Assembly (NCBI GenBank): GCA_947472635.1 | Contig: CANJDY010000094.1 | Location: 1-9,001, forward strand | From: Chitinophagaceae bacterium | GTDB taxonomy: Bacteria; Bacteroidota; Bacteroidia; Chitinophagales; Chitinophagaceae | Direction: 5' to 3' | Length of the DNA stretch: 9,001 nucleotides | Shown: positions 1 through 7,181 of the stretch, in pieces | Layout of the letters: each line of letters starts with the position of its first letter | Position numbering within the stretch: position 1 is the stretch's first letter | Position numbers and translations under genes: made by a program | The notes under the pieces: generated by a model | What the model was told of the DNA's origin: nothing | What the model saw: the letters and a program-made list of their open reading frames with translations, nothing else | Database searches by the model: none

Positions 1-1
1 A

Positions 2-178
2 ATTTTCCCTACAGGGGATATCTCCTTTATGCAGGGTATAGCTGGTATTGGCTCCAAAACCCAGCGAAATGAAACCACTGGCCCAATGGGTATGAAAAAT
101 ATTTTTTATGATTATGACAAGGATCCCGCTAGAGCACTTGAGATGACATTGTTTTTTGATTTTACAAGTAAGGAGTAA
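2..178 (+). CDS. C-terminal end of an unrecognised protein (5' part outside window)
   Basis: This is the only forward frame open from the window edge; the other two meet stops within about 75 bases. It gives 58 residues ending in TAA at 176-178. Visible stretches are TGDISFMQGIAGIG, a polar middle part with TGPMGMKNIF, and an end ALEMTLFFDF followed by a short charged tail (TSKE). The alternating hydrophobic end could be a terminal beta strand, but I cannot assign a family from so short a piece. It runs in the same direction as everything downstream and stops 77 bases before the KdgF-like cupin, so it may belong to the same locus. That it is coding rests on the open frame and its plausible amino-acid composition only. 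Confidence 0.6.
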   Translation: MFPTGDISFMQGIAGIGSKTQRNETTGPMGMKNIFYDYDKDPARALEMTLFFDFTSKE

Positions 179-255
179 TTATTTTGAATCCAGCGCAAAT
201 ATCCGTTTGATGATAAAATGCCATTTTTAAAGTATAGAATATTAAATGAAATGAT

Positions 256-600
256 ATGAATAGTAACGAAAAACCGAATGCTTTTATTGAAGACGAATTG
301 ATTGAATGGCAGCCAGTAGACCAGGGTGTTAGTAGAAAGGTGATGGCATTCAATGATGAGTTGATGATGGTAAAGGTAAAGTTTGAAAAAGGTGCCATCG
401 GTGTACTACACCAACATTACCATTCGCAGATATCGCATGTACAAGGCGGGGTATTTGAGGTGCAGATAGGAGGTAAAAAAAAGATCCTAAAGGACGGTGA
501 CGGATTTTATGCCAGCTCCAATGTAGTTCATGGGGTAGTTTGTATGGAAGCCGGAATGCTGGTAGATGTTTTTAATCCGATGAGAGAAGATTTTATATAA
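256..600 (+). CDS. kdgF: KdgF-like cupin, unsaturated uronate linearisation
   Basis: A 114-residue single-domain cupin that closely follows the KdgF pattern: W18, then RKVMAFNDELMMVKVKFEKG (residues 27-46), a metal-binding stretch LHQHYHSQ (51-58), FEVQIGGKKKILKDGD (67-82), H92-G93, and a C-terminal LVDVFNPMREDF. H52, H54 and/or H56, Q58 and H92 fit the usual cupin metal-ligand set. D104, F106 and R110 form the D-x-F-x3-R end that I recall as important in KdgF. KdgF proteins are cytoplasmic and help convert 4,5-unsaturated galacturonate or glucuronate, released by lyases and unsaturated uronyl hydrolases, to the linear 4-deoxy-5-keto form. There is no signal peptide, as expected. The start at 256 is the only reasonable ATG; the ATG at 251 is in another frame and stops after two codons. 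A general cupin of unknown function is the alternative. Confidence 0.75.
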   Translation: MNSNEKPNAFIEDELIEWQPVDQGVSRKVMAFNDELMMVKVKFEKGAIGVLHQHYHSQISHVQGGVFEVQIGGKKKILKDGDGFYASSNVVHGVVCMEAGMLVDVFNPMREDFI

Positions 601-647
601 TAAGAGTAGTTCAGTCTATTGCTATTTAGAATGCTTTCAGCGCTAAA

Positions 648-674
648 GTGTAAGCATTGTAAAAATGATTACAC
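648..674. promoter_or_regulatory. Inverted repeat upstream of the fusion gene, possible operator
   Basis: GTGTAAGCATT (648-658) and AATGATTACAC (664-674) are inverted copies matching at 10 of 11 positions around a 5-base spacer (GTAAA). The element lies in the 94-base gap after the cupin gene and ends 20 bases before the ATG at 695. No T-run follows it, so it does not look like an intrinsic terminator. A site for a dimeric regulator or a leader RNA hairpin are both possible. Its role is inferred from symmetry and position only. Confidence 0.35.
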
Positions 675-694
675 AATTGAATTAAATAAAAATT

Positions 695-3600
695 ATGAAA
701 AGGAAAATCCTTTGTGAATTGCTATTTCTGTTGGTAGGGATAATGTTTTGTCATTCAGTTTCTGCACAAATAGAATTAAATAATTTACGTTGTGAAATGC
801 GGTTAAACCCTTTGGGTATTGATGTTGTAGCTCCTCGTTTGAGTTGGGAAATAACTTCATTCAAAAGAAATGTTCATCAAGTTTCGTATCAAATTATAGT
901 GTCTTCGAGTCGCGAAAAATTGGCAAGGGGAGACGGGGACTACTGGAATTCAGGAAAGGTGTTTTCCGATCAATCTATTCATGTGGAATATGCAGGTGAA
1001 AAACTAAGGAGTAGAGCAGCCTGTTTTTGGAAAGTAATTGTTACAACGAATAAGGGCACTGCTCTATCGAAGGAAAGTGCTTATTGGAGTATCGGGTTGC
1101 TGAATACTACTGATTGGGAGGCCAAATGGATTGGCTATGACCATGCTTCTGTCTGGGATAGTATTTCCCAGTTCTCCCGTTTATCTGCTCGGTATTTTAG
1201 AAAGCCTTTTCAGAGTGTTGGAAATATAAGAAAAGCCACCGTTTATATGGTTGGATTAGGATTATATGAGTTGTATGTCAACGGAAAAAAAATAGGTGAT
1301 CAGGTATTGTCGCCAAATCCGACTGACTATAGGAAATCTTACTTTTTTACAACTCATGATGTGACAGCTCAGTTGCGGGAGGGTGCTAATGCCATAGCAA
1401 CCGTATTGGGAAATGGGCGTTTTTTTACCATGCGCCAGCAGTATAAACCGCAAAAAATAAATACGTTTGGATATCCTAAAATGTTGGTTCAACTGGAGAT
1501 AGAATACAGCAATGGAAGTCGTAAAACAATCAGTAGTGACGACACATGGAAATTAAGTGTAGATGGCCCCATACGTTCTAATAATGAGTATGATGGAGAA
1601 GAATACGATGCTACCAAAGAAATAAAGGGATGGAATTCAGCGGGGTTTATTGACTCGGCCTGGATGTTCGCTCAACTGGTAGCAGCTCCGCAAGGAAAGC
1701 TGGTGGCCCAGATGAGCGAACCAATGAAAGAGATGAAGACAATTCATCCGGTCAGTTTGAAAAGGTTAACCGATCATCAATTTATTCTTGATATGGGGCA
1801 AAATTTTGCTGGATATATTAAGTTATTTGTAAAAGGTAAGCGTGGAGATAAAGTAACCCTTCGTTTTGCGGAAAGCCTTCAATCTTCCGGTGAATTGTAT
1901 GTAGCCAATCTTAGGGATGCAAAAGTGATGGATGTATACACGTTAAGGGGTGGTGAAAGAGAAAGTTGGCAGCCTTTTTTTATTTATCATGGTTTCCGTT
2001 ATGTTGAGATTAGTAATTATCCGGGTGTTCCTACTCTAAGTGATTTTGAGGGGAAACTGGTATACGACAACTTGAAAACTACCGGTAGTTTTCAATCTTC
2101 CAATGAAACGATGAATCGTATTTACCAAAATGCTTGGTGGGGCATTGCTTCCAATTATAAGGGTATGCCAATTGATTGTCCGCAGCGAAATGAACGCCAA
2201 CCTTGGTTGGGTGACAGGGCAACCGGTTCCACGGGGGAGAGCTTTTTATTTGATAACGCTCAGCTCTATGCGAAATGGTTGGATGATATTGAACAATCTC
2301 AAACAACTGAAGGGGCTATTCCGGATGTAGCGCCTGCATTTTGGAATTATTACAGTGATAATGTTACTTGGCCTGGGACTTATATTTTAGTGGCTAATAT
2401 GCTTTATAAGCAGTTTGGCGACCAACAATCTATTCGTAAACATTATCCTTCGATGAAAAAATGGATGGAGTATATGCGCTCCAAGTACCTCAAGGATAAT
2501 ATCCTCACCAAGGATAAATATGGAGATTGGTGTGTTCCACCTGAATCCCTTGAACTGATAAAATCCAAAGATAGTTTGCGCACTACCAATGGAACTTTGA
2601 TTGCCACTGCATATTATTATCAACTTTTGCAGCACATGAAGTCCTTTGCCATTTTGCTCGATAACTCTACAGATGCTACCCAGTATGCTGAACTGGCTGA
2701 AAAAATAAAAACTGCTTTTAATCTTAGCTACTTTAATCGTCAAAAGAACTGTTACGATAACAATTCCGTTACCGCCAACCTGCTACCCTTGTATTTTGGA
2801 ATGGTGGCAGATAGTTTAAAAGATAAAGTGTTTAATAATATTTACTCTAAAATAAGGATTGACAATCACCTACACATTAGTACCGGTGTTATTGGGACTC
2901 AATTGTTGATGAGAACGTTAACCCAGTTTCAGCGAAGTGATATTGCTTACACCTTGGCCTCCAATAAAACTTATCCAAGTTGGGGATATATGGTAGAAAA
3001 TGGAGCAACCACTATTTGGGAATTGTGGAATGGGAATACGGCAAATCCTCAAATGAATTCCCAGAACCATGTGATGCTGTTAGGTGATTTATTGATTTGG
3101 TATTATGAAAACCTGGCAGGTATTCAATCGGATGGCCAGGCGGTTGGGTTCAAGAAAATAAAGATGCAGCCGGAATTAATTGAGGGGCTTAATTTTGTAA
3201 AAGCATCTTATCATTCCATTTATGGAAATATTTCCAGCCATTGGGTAACTGATAGTTCGCGTTCAAGTTTTAGTTGGCATATTTCTATACCACCTAATAC
3301 AACTGCTACCGTTAGTATACCAGCTAATTCCTCCAATCAAATAAAGGAAAATGGAAAGCCGTTCAATCATTCAACTGATGTAAGATTTATAAAGATGGAA
3401 AATGGGCATGCCATTTTCGAAATAGGTTCGGGTGATTATTTCTTTGTGTCATCATTCCCTTTTAAAAAAGGGATAATGAAAGATGAGTTTGTATTTACAA
3501 AAGCTTCTTTTCCAGAAAGTCATGCGTCAACAATTGCTGAAACGCCTGAAGGTTTGGTTACAGCTTGGTTTGGAGGTACTAAAGAAGGAACTAGGGATGT

Positions 3601-4507
3601 TTGCATTTGGATGAGCCATCAGCAAAATGCAAAATGGACACTACCTGTTAAAGTAGCAGACGGTATTATTAATGATAGTACTCGGTTTGCCTGTTATAAT
3701 CCGGTGCTGTACCAAGTAAAGGGCGGGGAGTTATTGTTGTTTTATAAAATTGGGCCCAATGTAGCGGGCTGGACTGGTTGGATGATGAGATCAAAAGACA
3801 ATGGCCAAACTTGGAGCAAACGGGAAGCCTTACCCGCAGGTTTTTTAGGTCCAATAAAAAATAAACCGCTGATGATAGATGGCAAATTGATCTGTCCCTC
3901 TAGTACAGAAAAGGATGGCTGGAAGGTTCATTTCGAAATTACCCCCGACTTAGGAAAGACCTGGTATAAAATGGGACCTATTAATGATGGAAAGATTACC
4001 AGTGCTATTCAGCCAAGTATTTTAACCTATTCTGATGGCAGGATGCAGGTGTTGTGTAGGAGTAAAAACCGAACTATCAATGAATCATGGAGTAGGGATG
4101 GTGGAAAAAGCTGGAGCCCAATGCAGGCAACTACTTTACCTAATAATAATTCAGGTACAGATGCGGTTACCCTTCGAGACGGAAGACAATTATTGGTATA
4201 CAATCATGTAAAACCTGCTGCTGATTTACCAGGGGGCAAAGGTCCAAGAACGCCATTGAATGTTGCATTTTCAAAGGATGGGATCAATTGGCAGGCAGCA
4301 TTGATATTGGAGGATTCCCCGATTAGTCAGTATTCTTACCCTTCCGTTATCCAGTCTTCAGATGGAATGGTTCACGTTGTGTATACTTGGAAGAGGGAGC
4401 GGGTGAAGCACGTGCTGATCGATCCAGCTAAACTTGAAGGTAAACCGATTATCAATGGTAGGTGGCCGGGTATTTTGAGCACAGTTGTCAAAGCTTCTGA
4501 TGATTAA
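695..4507 (+). CDS. Secreted fusion: GH78 alpha-L-rhamnosidase plus sialidase-like BNR propeller
   Basis: 1270 residues. Residues 1-24 are a signal peptide (K2-R3-K4, hydrophobic core, SVSA|Q25), so it is exported. Then comes a full GH78 layout: an Ig-like N-terminal domain with APRLSWEI (about 30-130), a lectin-like domain (about 140-330), a second beta domain with DMGQNFAGY (366-374), a six-hairpin catalytic domain (about 465-800) and a C-terminal beta domain ending near 918. The acidic motif DCPQRNERQPWLGD gives D494, E500 and D507; ATTIWE gives E776, followed by NSQNH with H792. These are the positions of the GH78 general acid/base region, so the hydrolase looks intact. After about ten linker residues a BNR_2-type propeller follows (about 930-1265), with PESHASTI (940-947), WFGGTKEG (958-965) and Asp-boxes at 1033-1040, 1083-1090, 1133-1140 and 1193-1199. 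The GH78 part should release L-rhamnose. The propeller has no sialidase RIP motif near its start, and its substrate is unknown. GH78 enzymes normally end where this linker begins, so the extra domain is unusual. Confidence 0.9.
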   Translation: MKRKILCELLFLLVGIMFCHSVSAQIELNNLRCEMRLNPLGIDVVAPRLSWEITSFKRNVHQVSYQIIVSSSREKLARGDGDYWNSGKVFSDQSIHVEYAGEKLRSRAACFWKVIVTTNKGTALSKESAYWSIGLLNTTDWEAKWIGYDHASVWDSISQFSRLSARYFRKPFQSVGNIRKATVYMVGLGLYELYVNGKKIGDQVLSPNPTDYRKSYFFTTHDVTAQLREGANAIATVLGNGRFFTMRQQYKPQKINTFGYPKMLVQLEIEYSNGSRKTISSDDTWKLSVDGPIRSNNEYDGEEYDATKEIKGWNSAGFIDSAWMFAQLVAAPQGKLVAQMSEPMKEMKTIHPVSLKRLTDHQFILDMGQNFAGYIKLFVKGKRGDKVTLRFAESLQSSGELYVANLRDAKVMDVYTLRGGERESWQPFFIYHGFRYVEISNYPGVPTLSDFEGKLVYDNLKTTGSFQSSNETMNRIYQNAWWGIASNYKGMPIDCPQRNERQPWLGDRATGSTGESFLFDNAQLYAKWLDDIEQSQTTEGAIPDVAPAFWNYYSDNVTWPGTYILVANMLYKQFGDQQSIRKHYPSMKKWMEYMRSKYLKDNILTKDKYGDWCVPPESLELIKSKDSLRTTNGTLIATAYYYQLLQHMKSFAILLDNSTDATQYAELAEKIKTAFNLSYFNRQKNCYDNNSVTANLLPLYFGMVADSLKDKVFNNIYSKIRIDNHLHISTGVIGTQLLMRTLTQFQRSDIAYTLASNKTYPSWGYMVENGATTIWELWNGNTANPQMNSQNHVMLLGDLLIWYYENLAGIQSDGQAVGFKKIKMQPELIEGLNFVKASYHSIYGNISSHWVTDSSRSSFSWHISIPPNTTATVSIPANSSNQIKENGKPFNHSTDVRFIKMENGHAIFEIGSGDYFFVSSFPFKKGIMKDEFVFTKASFPESHASTIAETPEGLVTAWFGGTKEGTRDVCIWMSHQQNAKWTLPVKVADGIINDSTRFACYNPVLYQVKGGELLLFYKIGPNVAGWTGWMMRSKDNGQTWSKREALPAGFLGPIKNKPLMIDGKLICPSSTEKDGWKVHFEITPDLGKTWYKMGPINDGKITSAIQPSILTYSDGRMQVLCRSKNRTINESWSRDGGKSWSPMQATTLPNNNSGTDAVTLRDGRQLLVYNHVKPAADLPGGKGPRTPLNVAFSKDGINWQAALILEDSPISQYSYPSVIQSSDGMVHVVYTWKRERVKHVLIDPAKLEGKPIINGRWPGILSTVVKASDD
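3456..3473. repeat. Perfect palindrome with A6 run at the GH78/propeller junction
   Basis: TCCCTTTT (3456-3463) and AAAAGGGA (3466-3473) are perfect 8-base inverted arms around two A's, containing a run of six A's at 3464-3469. It codes for the short linker (about residues 921-927) between the two enzyme domains. An in-frame ATG follows at 3476 (Met928), and AAGGG just before it resembles a ribosome binding site. In the +1 frame the sequence reads TAATG at 3474-3478, a stop overlapping that ATG. It may be the remnant of an old gene boundary. Confidence 0.5.
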
Positions 4508-4531
4508 TTTTTCACCACTGAACCAATACTA

Positions 4532-6100
4532 ATGAACAACTTGCCTAAATTAGATATTGCCATCATCCTTTTCTATCTCATCTTGATGATTGTGATAGGC
4601 GTGTATTTTTCCAAACGAAATAAAAATACGGATCAGTTTACCCGTGCTTCAGGAAAAATTCCCGGCTGGGCAATTGGCCTGTCTATTTATGCTACTTTTT
4701 TGAGTAGCAATACATTTTTGGGTGTGCCCGGAAAAGCCTTTGGAGGCAACTGGAATGCTTTTGTATTTAGCCTTTCAATGCCTGTTGCTGCATGGATAGC
4801 CTCAAAATATTTTGTTCCATTTTATAGAAGTTCTGGTGAAATATCCGCCTATACGCATTTGGAAAAAAGGTTCGGCCCATGGGCTAGAACCTATGCAGTC
4901 ATTTGCTTTTTGCTGACACAGTTTGCTAGAATGGGGTCCATATTTTTTGGAATGGCACTAACGCTTCAGGCATTGACCGGTTTTTCGATGGCTTCCATTA
5001 TGATTGTGATGAGTATTTGTATTATTATCTACACAGTATTAGGTGGCATGGAAGCGGTCATCTGGACGGAAGTAGTACAAGGTATTATCAAAACGCTGGG
5101 TGCCGTATTGATTTTATTTTTAATTGTAAAAGAAGTCCCGGGAGGATTTTCAAAAGTAATTTCCATTGCTTCCAGTGACCATAAGTTTAGCCTAGGAAGC
5201 CTTTCTCCCAATTTAACTGAGTCTACTTTTTGGGTTGTATTATTGTATGGGTTTTTTATCAACCTCAATAATTTTGGGATGGATCAAAATTATATTCAGC
5301 GCTATCATACTGCAAAATCTACCAAGCAGGCAAGTAGATCAGTTTGGTTATGTGTTGCCATGTATGTTCCAGCATCCCTATTGTTTTTTATAATTGGGGC
5401 AGCCTTGTATGCATTTTACCAAGTTCATCCTGTGCTGATTGATCCAGTGAAATTACAGGTAGCTGCGGAAAAACTAGGTAATACGGGCAGTTCAATTCAA
5501 ATCAGTGAATTAGCAGCATCATTAAAGCCAGCCGATTATGCGGATAAAGTATTGCCCAACTTCATGGTCAGTCAGGTGCCTGCCGGACTATTGGGATTGA
5601 TTATTTCTGCAATCCTTTCTGCTGCTATGAGTACCATTAGCTCAAACATGAATGCTTCTGCCACTGTTTTTACGATGGATATTTATAAAAAATATTTTAG
5701 GCCTACTATTTCAGATAAACAGCAATTATTTTCCTTGCATGTTTCCACTGTAGTGTTTGGGATTATTGGCTTGTGTACAGGGCTGGCAATGATTGGCTCT
5801 AAGAGTTTACTCGATGTTTGGTGGGAGCTTTCAGGAATTTTCGCAGGTGGTATGTTGGGCCTTTTTTTATTGGGATTAATCAGCCGTAAGGCTAAAAATG
5901 CTGAAGCAGTAACAGCTACAATTATTGGAATTGTTGTTATTTTATGGATGACTTTTTCTGGAAAAATTACAGGAGATTATCAGTTTTTAAAAAGTCCAAT
6001 GCATAAAAATATGATCATAGTAGTGGGTACCCTGTCGATTTTTTTATCTGGTTTGCTGCTTACAAAACTGTGGGAAAGAAAACGGGTTGCCCTAGATTAA
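4532..6100 (+). CDS. SSS-family sodium:solute symporter
   Basis: 522 residues, very hydrophobic, with a first membrane segment at about residues 8-26 followed by SKRNKNTDQF, as in sodium:solute symporters of the SGLT/PutP/sialic-acid transporter superfamily. Family marks are LSSNTFLGVPG in the second helix region, LGGMEAVIWTEVVQ (170-183) and AMSTISSNMNASATVFTMDIYKKYF starting at 365. The AMSTISS serine/threonine cluster corresponds to the Na2 sodium site of the fold. Length and hydrophobic pattern fit the usual 13-14 helices of a complete inner-membrane carrier. It starts 24 bases after the fusion gene, so the two are probably cotranscribed, and it is the likely importer of whatever small sugar or sugar acid the cluster consumes. 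The substrate cannot be read from sequence; subfamily members carry sugars, sialic acid, other acids and amino acids. Confidence 0.93.
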   Translation: MNNLPKLDIAIILFYLILMIVIGVYFSKRNKNTDQFTRASGKIPGWAIGLSIYATFLSSNTFLGVPGKAFGGNWNAFVFSLSMPVAAWIASKYFVPFYRSSGEISAYTHLEKRFGPWARTYAVICFLLTQFARMGSIFFGMALTLQALTGFSMASIMIVMSICIIIYTVLGGMEAVIWTEVVQGIIKTLGAVLILFLIVKEVPGGFSKVISIASSDHKFSLGSLSPNLTESTFWVVLLYGFFINLNNFGMDQNYIQRYHTAKSTKQASRSVWLCVAMYVPASLLFFIIGAALYAFYQVHPVLIDPVKLQVAAEKLGNTGSSIQISELAASLKPADYADKVLPNFMVSQVPAGLLGLIISAILSAAMSTISSNMNASATVFTMDIYKKYFRPTISDKQQLFSLHVSTVVFGIIGLCTGLAMIGSKSLLDVWWELSGIFAGGMLGLFLLGLISRKAKNAEAVTATIIGIVVILWMTFSGKITGDYQFLKSPMHKNMIIVVGTLSIFLSGLLLTKLWERKRVALD

Positions 6101-6103
6101 ACA

Positions 6104-6115
6104 GTAAAATGTTAC
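6104..6115. promoter_or_regulatory. GTAA-N4-TTAC palindrome in the 86-base gap before the first aldolase
   Basis: The gap between the symporter and aldolase genes (6101-6186) is the longest inside the downstream half of the cluster. It begins with GTAAAATGTTAC, a small palindrome resembling GTAAAAATGATTAC (659-672) upstream of the fusion gene. The rest of the gap is A/T rich, with an AATTAATTAATT stretch near 6153 and no clear hairpin or terminator. A second promoter or a regulator site could be here, but the motif is short and may be chance. Confidence 0.18.
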
Positions 6116-6186
6116 AGCACAATAGTAGAATAATACATTTATAGGGGGTACGAATTAATTAATTTTATCAGTAAACAATTAAAGAA

Positions 6187-7170
6187 ATGAATATGAGCGA
6201 CAAAAAATTCGTTCCGGTAATGATAACGCCGTTTAATGTGAAGGCAAAGGTAGATTTTGATGTGGTGAGTAACTTGGTAGACTTTTATCTTGCTGCTGGG
6301 GTAAAAGGTTTTTTTGCAAATTGCCTGAGTAGTGAAATGTATAGTATTACAGAAGATGAAAGGCTTGAACTAACAGCATATATCGTAAAGTATGTAAATG
6401 GTAGAGTGCCGGTGGTTGCTACAGGTTCATTTGGATTAACGGTGGAGGATAAAGCGGAGTTTACCAAAAAAATATACGATACGGGTATCGATGCGGTCAT
6501 ATTGATTACCGGACATTACGCCAATGTAGAGGATAGCGATGATATCTTATTAAGGAATTTTGAAAAGATGTTTAGCTTAACCGGAAATATTCCTTTGGGA
6601 ATGTATGAATGTCCTGCCCCTTATAAAAGAATTATTGTACCGGATGTTTTTAAAAAACTGCTAAGTGCCAATCGATTGGTTTATCATAAAGACACGTCCA
6701 TTGATTTGGAACAAGTGAAATCCAAAATTGACATATTAAAGTCAACAGGAAATCAACTGGAGTTCTTTGATGCACATTCTCCCAATGCGATGTACAGTTT
6801 ACAAATGGGTGCAAAAGGAATGTCGTCTATCTCTGGAAATTTCTATCCTGAAATACTGGTGTGGATGGTAAACAATGCTACCAATCCAGATAAACAGGAG
6901 CAGGTAAAATGGTTGCAATCTGAAATAAGCAGGGTTGATCCTTTGATTCACATCGCTTATCCTATGAGTGCAAAATATTTTTTACGAAAACGTGGTTTGC
7001 CTATTCGAACAATTAGCCGTGCAACTGCATTGGAATTAACACCGATCCAGAAACAAACGCTGGATGAAGTTCATGCTAGTTTTTTGGATTGGTGCCAGCG
7101 TCTAGAGATTAAACCAGTTGATATAGGTTCATTACTGTTGCCTAAAGTTCATCTTGACCCTGCTATTTAA
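6187..7170 (+). CDS. DHDPS/NAL-superfamily aldolase with altered GTTGE motif
   Basis: 327 residues, a TIM-barrel class I aldolase. K168 in YHKDTS is the Schiff-base lysine, Y140 in GMYECPAP is the catalytic tyrosine, and GAKGMSSISGNFYPE (residues 209-223) matches the family's G-x-x-G-x-x-S-x-x-x-N loop. The usual G-T/S-T-G-E carboxylate-binding motif reads C46-L-S-S-E50, so the first threonine of the proton relay is replaced by leucine. The arginine that marks true dihydrodipicolinate synthase (YNVPxRT) is absent; the sequence here is YECPAPYKR. It is therefore most likely a catabolic enzyme making or breaking a 2-keto acid (pyruvate plus an aldehyde), not a lysine-biosynthesis enzyme. ATG 6187 and ATG 6193 are both possible starts and differ by two residues. 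The dehydrogenase gene begins only 11 bases downstream, which suggests joint function. The exact substrate is unknown. Confidence 0.88.
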   Translation: MNMSDKKFVPVMITPFNVKAKVDFDVVSNLVDFYLAAGVKGFFANCLSSEMYSITEDERLELTAYIVKYVNGRVPVVATGSFGLTVEDKAEFTKKIYDTGIDAVILITGHYANVEDSDDILLRNFEKMFSLTGNIPLGMYECPAPYKRIIVPDVFKKLLSANRLVYHKDTSIDLEQVKSKIDILKSTGNQLEFFDAHSPNAMYSLQMGAKGMSSISGNFYPEILVWMVNNATNPDKQEQVKWLQSEISRVDPLIHIAYPMSAKYFLRKRGLPIRTISRATALELTPIQKQTLDEVHASFLDWCQRLEIKPVDIGSLLLPKVHLDPAI

Positions 7171-7181
7171 TTTATTTTACA

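Noticed and set aside
183..209. Possible Bacteroidota promoter: TTTG at 183-186 and TCCGTTTG at 202-209
   Set aside because: The second box departs from TAnnTTTG and the spacer is about 15 bases, not the usual 19-21, so it is not supported.
601..694. Intrinsic terminator between the cupin and the fusion gene
   Set aside because: The hairpin is A/T rich and not followed by a T-run on either useful side, so it does not meet the usual form.
2387..2743. Open frame of 118 codons on the minus strand
   Set aside because: It lies wholly inside the well-supported GH78 catalytic domain and shows no recognisable domain; it is a shadow frame.
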